Source: Siphonodentalium dalli
Lineage: Eukaryota; Mollusca; Scaphopoda; Gadilida; Siphonodentaliidae
Reading direction: 5' to 3'
DNA: 64,000 bases
Assembly: GCA_032622095.1 (NCBI GenBank)
Contig: CP136066.1
Coordinates: 154,779,152-154,843,151, forward strand
The notes beneath the pieces were generated by a model. The model was not told the DNA's origin, searched no databases, and saw nothing but the letters and a program-made list of their open reading frames with translations. Positions 18,325 through 33,300 of the stretch are shown in pieces; the stretch's first letter is position 1; the number at the start of each line of letters is the position of its first letter. The position numbers were made by a program, and so were the translations under genes.

Positions 18325-21300
18325 TATCCTGACCTGGACATCTTCCCCCCAATCCAAACCCTGACTCATGAATATATAAAGCAAAATAAGCGATAAAACC
18401 ATAAGATGATTTTTTTTGTCATATGTAGGTGCTGGGTGGGGGGGGGGGGGGGGGGAGGGGTGGTTGGTGGAATATCCAAGCCTGGACATTTGAAAGAAAA
18501 GAAAAAAATTGAATTAAAAAAAAACATTTTTCTGGTCAATGAACAGACAATCAAATTTGTGAAAACAATAATTTTGTCACTTTTTTGTTTTAAATAATTT
18601 TTTTTTTTTATAATTTAAAATTTCTGGCTGAAAAGTTTGGCCAAATGAAATTTTCTTTGGTCATTTCAAACAAAATTGGCTATTCGCTAACCCTGGTAAT
18701 AGTGGATGACAATAAAATTGGTATGGAGGATTTCCGCCAGGAACCTTTCAAATGAGTTACTAATTCTTGTTTGATTAATTTTTCCAGGTGCCATCAATAT
18801 ACAGAATAGGGGTGCCACGATTAATCGTATAATCGATGAACCGTTGATAAAGCCGATAATCGATTACCATTTGCATCGTCGATTAATCTGCGTTATTTAT
18901 ATCGGACGTCAGAAGATGCCGGGTATTATTGAATACCGTGTTTATTTTACACAGTTCAATCTACAACGGATGTGTTAACATCCTTTGATCACGTACCAAA
19001 GAGATTCCAATAACATGAATACTACTGATATATGTTGCAAACAGTCGGCAGTTCATTTGATGATGCCACATGGTTTCTCGTCGGATTGTTGTATATTCTA
19101 CAAATTGGCGGCACCTCAGATTCGAACACATTGCGACATCGGTGTATATTTTAATATACTTGAAAGGTGGCAATATGTCTTTGAAATGTGCCGACTGTCA
19201 CCGTGTTCAATGAACTGAATGCACTCGCCCTTGAATCTGATAGGACCAATGGGAAGTTGATTGACATTCTCTCTAAAACCAGGGAACAATATATATATGG
19301 CATTTTAATCAGTGATGTTCTCCGCAATTGCATTGCGAGTGTACTTTGTTTGTATAAGTACAAATGTATACTTAGAAGTTACTAGTAAAGGCTATCGCAT
19401 ATTGTCTGGTGATTGTTGAATGAAACAGACTGTTATCAAATACTTAGCTTATTCTGAGTCGTGCAATTTGCAGGTGGGGGCACACGTTTGTAATTGTTAA
19501 CCACGCTCTGGAAGTTTGATGAAACTTATAGTTTCCATAACATTTGATTCCTTTCTTTAGGAACCACCGGCGGTCCATCGTTCATTCCTACTTTTGTATT
19601 GTTTGTATATGTGGCTATTCCTAAAACTGAAATTAATCGCTATGTTCGTTCTAATGAACTCACAAATATTATAACCATAACATCGCCGAGAACTGTGCTG
19701 GTATTCAATACATTGTGCTCATTAGTCATTAACAATGGCTTATGATGCATTTATTAAGGTAAAAATTACATCAGCTAATGTCTCAAACGACCAGCGACAG
19801 TGCAGTTATTGAGTTAACGAGCACCCAGGCAATAGGCCATATTACGGTATACTTCCACTGATGTTATTAATATTAATTAGGTACGATTAATCGATTATAG
19901 TCGATTATTGACGACCGATTAACGATTATCAAAATCAATAAGCGTGGCACCTCTACTACAGAACCAGGCCATTTGTTCAATTTTTTTTAAAGCTACCTTT
20001 GCTTTTGCCTGGAAATCTTGATATTCTGTACAGAGTCCATCCGCGCAGATCAGTGTTCACACTGGGTGGAGAAATCTTTCGGCCAATTCTGATGTTTTTT
20101 TGGCCAATTAAATCCTCATTTTATGGGCTCACAAATTCACAATCAATGAATATTTTGTATTATTTAACATCTAACATTCTATATTATTATAATAACATAA
20201 ATCCGCTCAACCAAGTGAAACTTCTTTAATCCCACCACTGTTACTTGACAATATACCACTACCCACCATCTACCATTCAGCCTTGTGTCAGACAATGGGT
20301 TCATTATTGTTAATTCTCATTATTGATTTAATTCATTTGTGGCCCATTGTTTGATAGTGCACGGCCCTGATGCATTTTGTGCATATGTATCACCTAATCA
20401 ATTTGCTGACCCAGTCAATGTTAAAGCATTGTAAATTATTTGTCACCCATTTTTCATGCAAACATATCATGAAGAACAATCATTTTAATTACTGTTTTAT
20501 GCATGCATGCTAGTTAAAACTTCTGGTATTTTAGCTGACGATCATACTATAAATTTAATTATCATGTCTCTCCCATTACAAAATCATTTTTTGTTTTTGA
20601 ATTAGATTTTGAAATATGGGGTAAAACAATAGTTTCGCCAAAGTTTGGACAAATGAAATTGCTTTTGGCCATTTTCGAAAAATTGGACATTGGCCAATTT
20701 GGCCTATGACAGCGTGAACACTGGCACAGATACCTCATCCATGGTCTGTCTGATCTTCATATTATGAGCACTATGAAAAGATTGTCTAAATTTTGTTTTC
20801 TTAATTTCATCAGGCGCCAACGATCTACAGAACCAGGCCAGTCTCCATACCGTATTCTACATGACACATTGGTGACTGAACCAAACAGTATAAAGGTTCA
20901 ACTACAGAACAAGAAAAATGATGTCAAGTTCATTCTACAAATAACAGGATTGAAAGAAAACAGCCTACGAATCAAGATCAATGAACTTTCTCCAATAAAA
21001 CCTCGATATGAAATACCAGTTGGTGATGCACTGGTAAAAGAGCCCACACAAGAAGCGTGAGTTATATACACTAATGCCCTAAATAATCGACTCCTTAACC
21101 ACAGAAGAATTATGGGTAATTTTTCAAGATTTAGTCGGAAATATGGCTTGTTGCCTTTCATCGGAAAGCTCTCAGTGAGAGCTATAATGATAACGAAGAA
21201 CTAATCACTATGGTTAACATATCTTTATATAGTCAAACATGGTCACAATAAATGTATAACATGAGATAATTCAACATGGCGATGTGTTCAGCTTGGATTC

Positions 21301-24300
21301 TGGTTTGGTTCGTTTTTGTCTGAAGAAAGGCCGTCTTCATCCGGGTAATCGGGAATGACGTCACGATCGGTGCACCCGATTCCTACTTCGACAAAGTCCG
21401 GAATCGGAGATCACTACACTCCCCCACACTTTATAGAATACCGCCCTCGGTAGGTTGGACCTCGTCGGATGGATGGTGTGCAGGATCACATGTCCTGATC
21501 TGGCTACCGGTAGGAGACAGTCATATCCGTGGTCAATTAGATGGACATGCGGCATATGACCCAGCTAGCTGCCATGTCAGGAGTGCTCTTTGGTAACGCG
21601 TCTGCTCAGTGTGGTCTTTAGGTATAGGTATGATCTGTCCAGCATTGTCAATTAGTCAATGGCTGATGAATGGCTCAATGGCTGACATCCGGATCAGAAA
21701 AACATGCTGTTGGTGCCGTAAGTTCCATATTCGCCCAGATGTCTGGATATTTGCCCATCAACCTTGGCAACTATTGGTAAGACTGGTGATCTTTTCATTA
21801 ACCATCATTTCGTAAAATTAGGTATGTCACTTTATGACTCGCACAAATTTCCCTGAAGCTACACGACGTTTTATATATTTATTTATTTATCCCATCCTCG
21901 TCACCATTATAGTGATAACGAAGAACTAATCACTATGGTTAACATATCTTTATATAGTCAAACATGGTCACAATAAATGTATAACATGAGATGATACAAC
22001 ATGGCGATGTGTTCAGTTTGGATTCTGGTTTGGTTGATTTTGGTCTGAAGAAAGGCCGTCTTCATCCCGGTAATCGGGAATGACGTCACGATCGGTGCAC
22101 CCGATTCCTACTTTGGCAAAGTCCGGAACCGGAGATCACTACAGAGCTTTCCGATGAATGGGAACAAGCCATATTTAGGGCATTAGGGTATCTTATTCAG
22201 AAATCAATTTTAATAAATGCTTCCATGATAACTTAATACTATGCATTTCCATGGCTTTGGATTTTTATATTTTACAACTAAGCGCAACGAGGAAAGCATG
22301 GCACAAAGTCTCACAATTGACCTTTCACATGGCTCTGATTGATTTCTCAACCTTTCTGCGCTACCTAACATTTATACCATGTTGATATCACAGCAGCACA
22401 AAGTTCGAGTTTTTGTGGGAAATTCATTTTACCTGTTTTATTTGGGTGAAATTTGAAAAGCTGAAACAACTTATTCGCTCACTTTGATCATGGCTGAACT
22501 GAAAGTTGGTCACACCAATTCTCCTTACAAATAAAAGTTTGTTTATAAAAATAACATACATCTTCATAGAATTGTTGATTGTCATGATCTTCCTTTTCGC
22601 TCAAGGGTTCAATCACAGAAAGTCTGCAAATAGTGTGTCCATCATTTCCAGAATGAGGTCCCCCAGATGGTGAATTTAATGACGCTATCCCGCACGATGG
22701 GCTAGTGTCACCAAATTCACTTAATATTCGTTTCTGGATGATAACTTTCACCCAATTTTCACTTAATTTTATGTTTCTGGATGATAACTTTAGTATGTCT
22801 GAACTGAATAGAACGAAATTTGGTATGTGAGTTTACTAGCCAAAAATACAGGTCGTTGGAATTTGAGTTCCTACAGCCAATTTTTACCAGAGTTATGACC
22901 CTTTGTTGGAATTACCACAGGCGTATTTTCCCACGCCCATGTGATGCTCTTGTTGATGATCTGTAGCCGTTTTTAGCTCACCTGAGATGAAGTTTCCGGT
23001 GGAGCTACATGCATAGTCATCACTTCTCGTCCGTCTGTCCATCCGTCCGTCAACAATTCTTTGAACTTCTTCAGATCAATAGGACCGAATGGGTTCATAT
23101 TTGGTGTGGATGTTCCCTAAATGACTCACATTCAGATTTGTTCAAATGAAGTCACCCGGTCAAATAGTTGCGAAGCTAGGACCATAACTCTTTCCCACCA
23201 TATCAATTCTTAAAATGACTTCTTCTCAAATTATATTGGGCCGAATGGGTTCATATTTGGTATGAATGGTCCTTGGGTGACTGGGGTTCATATTTGTTCA
23301 AATGAGGTCACTGGGTCAAATGTGGGCGGAGCCAGGGACATAACTAAAAAAAATAAAAAAAATCCGATTGAACTCCTTGCTCAATTTAAAAAAAAAATTA
23401 AATTATTTTTTAATTTATATTAATAATATTTTTTTTTTAGTTAATTATTAAAGACACAAATATATAAAGAAGCCCATCACCCTTGCCCATTGGTGCTTCT
23501 AGCATCCCTGTTATGAAACACTTGTTTTAAATTTATTTCACAGTCAAAATACAATACACCCTGTGCATATGCTAGAATGCTATCTCTTACAATGAAAGTC
23601 AGTAAGGCCAGTCTGCTCTGTTGATAATTATCCACATGTCAAATCTGACAGTGCAGAATCAACAAGCAGACAGCTCTCTCTCTAGCCAGACCAGATAGGT
23701 TTTGTTTTGGTAATTAATTTTGAAATTGAATGTCAAATGTATTCCCAGGAGCCTTCAGTCTCTACTCATATGAACTATTACTGGTTACAGGTAAAGGAAT
23801 TTGTTCAAATGGTGGGTCTGTCGAAATAGGTCATTTATACAGTTTTAACACTTCCTTTCAGAGAATTAATGTCTACCCTTTGAATGGTTCTGTAGTTCTG
23901 TGTGTACCACCTTTTGTTGATTCAGACTGTTTCTAATGCAGACAGCTTTATATGTTTAAGAATCAGCCACTCACTCCAAAAACTTTAACCCCCTCCATAA
24001 GACAAACTATTTGAGTTGTTGAGTTCAAGTTTGGTACTGATTATAGTTTTAAGCTCACTTGAGGCAAAGTCTCCGGTGGAGCTACCGGGTATAGTCATCA
24101 CTCATCATCCATCCATGGGATCCATCCATCAAAAATTGTTTAAACATCTTCTCCAGACCCATAAAACCAAATGGTGTGGGTGTTCCCTAGGTGACTCATA
24201 TTCAGATTTGTTAAAATGAGATCACCAAGTCAAATAGTTGCGAAGCCAGGGCCATAAATCTTTCCCTAGTAATTCTTAAAACAACTTCTCAAGAACCATT

Positions 24301-27300
24301 GGGCCTATTAAGCTTATATTTGGTATAGAGGGTCCCTGGTTTACTGTGGTTCAGATTTATTTAAATTGGGTCACTGAGGCAAACATGGGCAGAGCCAGTG
24401 TCAATATCTTTAAAAAAAAACTTAGATTTATTTTTTTTAGATTTAACTCCTTTCTCAATTTAACCAAAAAAAAAACATCTTAAAATGAAAAAAAAAAACA
24501 TTTAGATTTTACTCCTTGCTCAATTTAAAAAAAATTTTTTTTAATTAAAATAAAAATTTAGAAAAATTTATTACGTTATAACAATGTACTGACTATTGTA
24601 GTCTTCAGAGTCCCAGTCTTCTCTGTCTTTACAGTCTGGTTAGCGACCCCACAGTCATTGACTGTCTTGTTATTTTTCAGTATAGAAGTTATTAATGATA
24701 ACAGTGAAATTATCTCAGTAAAAGCTGGCAAAAATACTGTAGTGATTTCATCAAGTCCATTCCGGATTGACGTGTACACAGATGAGAAACCTGTCATTAG
24801 CATCAACTCTCAGGGTCTGCTCAACTTTGAACATCTAAGAACAAGAGAGTTAGTATATTTTCTTCTGTTATTGCTTTTCCTGCAAGGAACTTTATGTAAT
24901 AAATGTAATAATTATAGTGGAATTACTTCACAATTAAATGTACATAATCCAATTCAATGGTCTAGGGCTGCAATGATTCATTGTGATTCCGATGCATCAC
25001 GTTTTAAAGTTCATGATGCAATGCATGGTATTGGGAGGGTGCGATGCGATGCAAAAACAATTCATGTATGTAGAGTTATCAATAGTCAGAGATACAAATT
25101 TTTCCACTCAAAACTTCACATCTGGGCAGATCTGGGGACTGTATTGACTATTTTTGTCTACTTCTACGTGTAATACCTGGCCATGCATTTTGGTGTTTTC
25201 AGTTAGGTCTTGTAATTTACTTCAATGAATATGCTGAGGTGAACACTTATGAGAATATACATATTGTAATAAAAATGATTAAGTGGTTCATCTAGTTTTC
25301 ACAGGCATCAGGTCTGAATCGTTGCAGCCCTATGATGGTCCCCAACAACAGAATTTTATCAAAGCCGATTTAGTTATCCAAATTAGATATTACTAATAAT
25401 ATTACTCAGAACAGTACCAATTTAGATATCATATTTGCCGTAAAAGTCCTACAATAACGGTTTTTCTTGGTAGTTTGGAGGTGAGAGTGTGGTTTACAAC
25501 TTCCATATATGGTGATTCCTAATTCAAATTGGATTTCCACAAATAGTGCATTCTATTTATATATACAAGTCTCCCATAGGGAACCTCTCATATATAAGAG
25601 AATGCATGGCTTACAAGGTCAAGGTAAATATTGTTAAGCCAATGCATTCTCTTATATAGGCAAGGCTCCCTATGGGAGACTTGCATATATAAGAGAATGC
25701 ATTGGTAGAGGGTTATCGGCGACTTATCGCAAATTTTCAGGAAGTTCTAGTCATGGAAGGGTGAAATTTCAAAATGTTCTCAGCAGACCAGTGAGTTTAT
25801 GGTCTGTCACGGTGTCTCAAAATTTAGGGAATCTAAAGGCCTCTTAAACTATGTGTGTATGTGCCAACATGCACATTTTCACCTATTAGTCCACTTTAAT
25901 ACATTTATATCAGGAAAATGTCATTGTCAATTGCATTTTCAATCCTAATTTGAGGAGAAAATATTCATGGATAAGGCATGTAAAATCAAATTAATATAAA
26001 GCTGCTGATTATCTGTCGTAAGTAATGAGATACAGTAATGCCCTAAATAATCAACTCTTTAACCCCAGCAAAATTATGGGCAACTTTTCAGGATTTAGTC
26101 GGAAATATGGCTTGTTGCCATTTGTCGGAAAGCACTCAGTGAGAGCTTTCCGATGAATGGCAACAAGCCATATTTCCAACTAAATCCTGAAAAGTTACCC
26201 ATAATTCTGCTGTGGTTAAAGAGTTGATTATTTAGGGCATTACTGTAAGCATCAGTTTGGAGGAGAATGTTAACACTTCCTTGATGTTAAATGATATATT
26301 TATTTTATATTGCAACAATGAAATAGTCCTAAAACAAGGCTCACCTCAAAAAGTTCTTAAGAAGTGGTTAAAATTTATTCTCAGAATAGAATATGAAGCC
26401 TAAAATAGTCAAGATAGTTGGCCCTAAGTTTTAGTGCACTCGGTTAATAAATTTTGTATAGAATTGCGACTCATTAGAGATGCTCTATATATTTATTAGC
26501 CAAATTCTATGTTGTGCACTTGCCATTTGGACCCAAAGTCTAGTCAAAGTCAAACTGTTTATTCAAAGTCAATTGTTAAAAACTATTATTTTTACAGTAA
26601 AGAAAACAATATAAATTAGGCCAAAAAAAAGAAGAAGATTCGAGTCTCAGACATTCATTTCAGTGCGGCGGTATCTGATACTCAAATAATATTTTTATTT
26701 GGCCTTAATATGAATGAAAACATATATATGTATGTATATACTCAGATATGTTGGTATAGATAACATAATATTTAGATAGCCTAGACCTATATTATTTATA
26801 GTGGCTGGCCCCGGTTTAGCAAATGGATGTTTAAGAGGTTGCACTCCTGCTGCTTGTATCCCTGCCTTTTGCACTCTGCTAAATATTTATATTGAGGCCT
26901 AGACCTTTGTTCCCTGTATTATTTTAGGGGCTGGTTTAAAAAATTGGGATCATCTTTGTCTACTTGGTTTTCTAGTGAAGACAAGAAAGAAGAAGAAACA
27001 GATGAAAATGCACAGGAGGAACCAAAGGTAGTACATGACTAGCATATACAACGACATGCGAAGTCAATTTCCCGTTTTTCAGGCCAAAATATTTTGAAAA
27101 GCGCTTGCGAGAGCGTTTTTTTTTATAATTTTTTTTTCTTCTGGGGCACACGCCAATGAACTATTCCAATGATCAGGGCTTAAATTCAGTTAACCATTGC
27201 TATTATTACTCAAACATAATGTCCATAAAAGTAAGTTGTTAGATTCCATGTGATTTATTTAAAAAAAAAATCACCTAATAAGGCCACATTAACTTAATTA

Positions 27301-30300
27301 TATGTTCTCAGGTACTTTTATTTTCAAAACAAGGGGGGAGGCAGGTATTTATTTTTATTATTTTAGACCAAAATTTACCGGGAGGCAGGTTTTTATGTCT
27401 TAATTTTTATGGGGAAAATTTTGCGGGAGGCAGGTTTTTATACGTGACATTTTACAACAAATTTTATATTGGGAGGTGCGCTACGAGATGCCTGTTCAAG
27501 ATTCAAGATGATGCCAAAATGTGTCTCCCTTCATAGGTGGATGAAAAAATTGATACATAATATACTACATACAGTACATGTATGGCAAATTGATATTAAT
27601 AACATTGACTAAACTGAATTATTTAAGTGATATTTAAAATATTCAGCTCAGTCAATGTTATTAATATCAATTTGCCATACACACGGGGTGAAATAAGCGC
27701 CTGGTGAATCGGTTCGTCAATGATTTTACGGACGGTTCATTCCGATCGGGCTCCGGTGCGATTCCGATTTTTTTTAAAGTTTTGATTTGTCAACAATTTA
27801 AAACATGTCGGAAAACACAGAAAGGTAAGTTAAACAGTTTGTGTTATCGTACCATTTCATTATGCTACGATCCCATGTGACGTCAAGATCACAATAATCA
27901 ATCACAGTGACGGTTTACTGCGATAATTGCTTCTTCTTTGTGTGAAGTAAATTTGTGTAGAATTGTGTGCATTTTGCATTAGAAATAAAACTCTGTATAT
28001 CATGCATATTTATCAAGGTGACATCGCTATTTTTGCTAAATGGACTTGGTATAATACCCAATTAAGTTTCAAAAACACAATTAAGTTGTTTCGTTATCAA
28101 ATTTAGCGATGTAAGTCGGAAACAAAGTCACCATTTCAAGGCTCCGCTTCGTCAACGATTTCTCAGTTCTGATCCGGTTCGTCACGGTTCGAATCTGGTT
28201 CGTCACAGCTCCGATTCGTCGTGATTAGAAACATTACAACACTACTTTTAGCACCAAAATAGGCAATTGCGCGAAATCTATATAACACCACATTCACATC
28301 ATGAATACAGGGTATGTCATAGTCGGCTATGTCACGTGTATTTGTTACATTTTAAGTTTATATCCAATATAATGAGTTATTAAAGTGGAAGTCTCCGTTC
28401 CATTGTTGATATTTGTTACATTTTAAGTTTATATCCAATATAATGAGTTATTAAAGTGGCATTCTCCGTTCCATTGTTGATAAGCATGGTCAAATGTGGG
28501 TGAACTATATTAAGATTTTGACATCATATATCATATATGTCATTACAAAGGTTTCTCTGTGCTGTTTATTCTGTAAACTATACCCACTTGTTGTGGGGTG
28601 CAAAATGCACCAACTAGCTATAAATCGGACATATATCTTCACATATATAGGGGGGACAAATGTAGTGGTATCTTAACGGAGAGTGCCGCTTGAATTATTA
28701 ATATTATTTGGCTGTTTATTTGGCTATGTGATTTTTGAAGTTGTACAGGCATTTCGACAGCAATGGTAGCACCTATACTTCTGTAATATAATGAGGAAAA
28801 AAGACCGTGTTAGTAAAATTATATATGCAATGTAATTACATGTATAAATGCAACTATGTCTGTGTTTTCAGTAGAAATATCGTAATATTAGGCCTTTTTC
28901 CGCCAAGGAGAAGCCCTCAACTGAACTATATGGATTACGTCTCCGGCCTTGTGTCAATCAGGAGGGTTAAAATTTTATTGCTGTGCCGACCCCACTCACA
29001 CCCGTGTCCAGATTAGTCTCGCATGAATACACCCGCATTCTATCTATTGTCTAGTCAGTTTTTATTCCTCCTCGCCAGGACAGGATCGTTTCTATTTTCT
29101 CAAGGTTGTATCTTTCTGTGTTGCGAGTTTATCGACTCAATATTTATTGTTGATATTACAAACTTGCAATTTATTGTACCCGATAGTTAATTAATATTTC
29201 TCACATCCGAAACGGGAACTTTTTTCGTTTCACTGTATCCGTAATTTGTTTCCGTGTTTTCTGTTTTCCTCAAGACGGCTTTATCTTTCAACAATTGGAA
29301 TTAAGATGGCCATCTTGACAATGACTAAAGAAGCACATAGCTTACTTGTGGCAAAACCACATAGTGCATATTGTGCCACACATACGGCGTGATGACTATC
29401 ATGACTTACAATTGAGGACGCAATGTAGTACGGTATGCGATATCTCCTAATTTCGTGCTACACGTGTTTCACTTTACATAAGTTTCCGTCGACTCGCTTC
29501 GGTTATTTCGTCAGTTCCGTTGCTTTGTATCATAATGTATACTGCCAAATCATACATGGCACTGCTCTGTTAATTCGCAGAAAGTTGCACAGGACAGCCA
29601 TATCCTCCTTTGTAATAATTTACATGAATAAATACGAAAGATAGTACTTGTTATCAGATGACAATTCACATTTCTTTCGACTGAGCGATCTGTAACATTG
29701 TTTTAACGATCAATACCTGCGAATCTACGCCCGCCAGTATGTATGAGCGCGTGGTCTTGTTAGACACATGGCAAATGTAATAAAACATTACAGCGACTTC
29801 AAGGTATTTAGAAAATTCTGCCTTGTCTATCACGATTAAATATCATATAACTCATTGTATCATCAGTACAATAGTTACTAACACTCCGTAACAGGGGGAT
29901 GGTATTCGTTATCACATATATAACCACACTTCAAATTGATGTGTTGTCTGACGATCTAAATATTGTGTTGCATTCTTTACATCCATGTATGTACAGTTTG
30001 GGTTACTACGAACTATTGTTCACCAACTGCAATGAAGTGAAAACTTTGTAGCCTGACACTCCAGCTACACTTGGCTCACTTTACTTAAACAATGGGATTC
30101 TACCCATGGTAAGAACATTTTGGAGCCATCTTGGATGTTCGACTTGAAGTGAGACCACTGGCCTACTTGTGGAGAGTAACCATCTCCAATGGGAACTTGG
30201 CCAATAAGGGAAAGCTTCGTCTTCAATATGGCACACCTTGTTCACAACATGGTCAGGGTGTTGCAACGATTTATTGGCTTGCCAGCATCTCACTGAATTT

Positions 30301-33300
30301 AATTCGATTGATGTTTCTCCTTCATAACATCCGCCAGATGATTTAAGATTTACGCCACACATGGGTTGGCACTTAGAATTGACAATCTTTGTGATGTAAC
30401 GACTGCGATCAGCAGATGTCACCAACTTGACACATCTGACCTCTTATCCTCAGACATTAGTGTTTGTCGATACATTCAATTTCTCGGTCCCATTGACATA
30501 TTATGGTTTAAGACTTTAAGTGCCTCAATGCCATCTTACCGTAGGATCTAATATGCCTCGGCATTGGCGAGCTTGCAATAATGTATTGCACGCCGCAATA
30601 GTTCCATACATTGTACATGACAATCATATGGTATCAGGGCCTCATGTATGCTGTCAGAACTGACTACTAGTATGCTTACATATGGTGAACAGTTTTCATC
30701 CCAATACTGACATACTTTGCAGTTTCATCAGTGAATGATAACGGCAAACAGCGAAATAGAAAGAATACATATTGTCACGTGCTCCAGATTCACTGCCAAT
30801 AGTCTTTCCAGTAGAGACCATCACTTGGCTCACTAACTTCTATTTCCACATATATCAATACGATATTCTGCCAAATAGCTTTCACTCGTGTATGATGCGC
30901 AGTTACATGCAACACATTTATATTGCGCAGAATATCCGAAAGGACTGCATTTGTATTGTTACATGTCTAAAGCAAGCTTACATGCGCAGCGTTTATATTG
31001 CGCACATCTACTGCCAATATATTTCCGAAGCGGCCAAGACATGGCTCTTCGTCTATTGTCACATATCCACTGATTATGTGACAAAACGATTCGATACAAT
31101 CATGACGAAAATGAAGGCATTTGTATCTTCACGTCCGCTGTAAGCGCACTTTCCTAACGGAAACCGCCTAGTTCTTGCCTATGTGCATTCGGAACTCATC
31201 GTCCTCATATACGAGAAAAGACAGTATCTTACCTGTCTTAGCAGGTAAGATCACGTGGCCAGGGGTATAACGTAATTATATTAACCTTACTTTCTACTCA
31301 ATAACCTACAGATTGTATTGTATTATGTCTATTAACCTTGCTTTGTTATAACTAACAGCATGTCTTGCAGTCGAACGTGATTCGAATTTGCTGGCCACAC
31401 AGTGCGGGTTGCTCATTCACGGGTGTATTACTTGTTATAGTTGGGTGAGGGCATATTAGTCAATGATTACCTACTTTGAGCAACCGTACCAGTCTTTACC
31501 TCGGGCAGGACCAGTTCAGGCCCCTCCCGGTCCTGCTACAGCAGTGTGAACCAATGGTAGGCGGGTGCTGCAAGTGGTTGATTCGGGAAACCAATCTTCT
31601 CGGGCGATTGCTCCAGCACCTTTCTCTCAGGTGCCTAATGGTAGTGGCAATACGATTATTATATTTCGAGAAAATTCACATCGATCTACTATTATTCCAC
31701 ATAAATTTCTATCAGTATTTTGATTTCGGCCTGGATTCATGCCACGAAGATCTGTTTATAGGTCGTCACAATTATTGGGCACCTGGGAGTAGCCTTTGGC
31801 GGCTGTTCTGGGTGGGGAAGACTCGTTGTCACGTGACGCTCTTGCTCTCATAGACATAGCGCACCAGCCAAATGGCCTTCTGACTCTTCCCCATGGTGCA
31901 GTGGCCCACATCATTACAAGATGGGGTCCAGTCGATCCCCTGGAATCGTAATACCTTCGGGATACATCCGGGCCTGCTCCTCCGCCGTCATGTGATCATA
32001 GTGGTATGTCATCGACATTTATTCCAGTTTGGTCAGGACCAACTGCATTTGGGGGATTCCATGGAAGGGGCTTCCTCTGATCAAATGGCTCATCAGAACT
32101 AATTCCCTCTGGCCTTGGGGGCACAGCTTATTCTACATTTGCCATTGCTCGTGCCCCAGACTTTGAGGGGGTGACCTTGGACAGGACATAGCTACTTATC
32201 CCAAATGCAAGAGCATTTGTCTTGCGTCGAACCATTTCAGAGTAGGCCTCTTCCACAGTCTGGTATCCCAACCTGATGCAGCCAATTCTGTTGGCTGGCG
32301 TCGATCTTGACATGCTTCTCTGCATCGCGTGGCGTCGGCTGGTTTGACGACGATGAGCAAGAATCGCGGGTCGACAGTGGGTCACCAGGCACACTGTCGG
32401 ACGAGGAGTCTGATGTTCTGCTGGAAAGTGATTTTGTACAGGCTGAGGATACAGGTTGATATCTTATATTGCTTCATTTAATTCAACAATTTGCGATAAG
32501 TACAAGTATTTATCTCAGTCAGGAAAGATCCAGCACTGTAGCCTTTGGAGGATGTTCTGGGTGGGGAAGTGAAGAGTTGTTGCGTGCCTCCATGAGCTGC
32601 TCCAGCCTTCTGCCTCTTCCCCACGGTGCAGTGGCCCACATCTCCACAGATGGGGTCCAGTCACTCCCCTGGAATCGTACACCTTCGGGATACCTCTAGG
32701 CCACTCCTCCACCGGTAGGAGAGAAAGGTTGAATGTTCTGGGTGGGGAAGACTTGTTGTTGCGTGCCTCCAAGTGCTGCACCAACCAGCCTTCTAACTCT
32801 TCCCCATGGTGCAGTGGCCCACATCTCCACAAGATGGGGTCCAATCCCCTGGAATCGTAATACCTTAGGGATACCTCCAGGCCACTCCTTCACCGGTAGG
32901 AAAGAAAGGCTGAATGTTCTGGGTGGGGAAGACTTGTTGTGTGCCTCCAAGAGCTGCACCAACCAGCCTTCTATCTCTTCCCCACGGTGCAGTGGCCCAC
33001 ATCTCCACACGATGGGGTCCAATCTCCTGGAATCGTAATACCTTCGGGATACCTCCAGGCCACTCCTTCACCGGTCATTTTGCAATTTTGATCATTCTGC
33101 TAAATTTGATCATTTCGAAATGTACCCGACACTCGTTATGTGCGCCATCATAGATCACTGATGCTTCTATGCTTGTTCATCAAGTCCTCAGTGGTGTTCT
33201 CTAATCCCATATATACTGGTATGCAATGATACCTTGGATCATGATGGCGTTCCCTGCTCTCTACATTATACTGGAGGCTGGAGTACAGATGCGTGGCATG

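Larger units (their letters stand above)
21184..22143 (-). mobile_element. Terminal-repeat retrotransposon in miniature (TRIM), 960 bp
   Basis: Two direct repeats of 235 bp (21184-21418 and 21909-22143), about 95% identical by eye, flank a 490-bp core without coding capacity. The whole is bounded by the 5-bp duplication gagct (21179-21183 and 22144-22148). In minus orientation the LTR starts TGTAGTGATC. Two bases after the first LTR comes a 16-nt stretch fitting the 3' end of tRNA-Ser(GCU). A purine tract (gtgggggag) abuts the second LTR. These are the cis elements needed for retrotransposition; enzymes must come from another element. Confidence 0.88.
21069..22186. mobile_element. Foldback MITE, family F1, copy 2, interrupted by a TRIM
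   Basis: The left arm (cactaatgccctaaataatc to gctctcagtgagagct) is complete. The right arm resumes after the TRIM as gagctttccgatgaatgg and is shortened by an internal deletion (ccatatttagggcatta). It begins 12 bp after GANAB exon 2. Confidence 0.85.

Noticed and set aside
18120-18597. Small ORFs with polyglycine or polyproline
   Set aside because: They arise from long G/C homopolymers in the inverted array.
30081-31143. Overlapping ORFs of 114-123 codons in element A
   Set aside because: They are not preserved in copy B and match no known family; composition follows the non-coding repeat.
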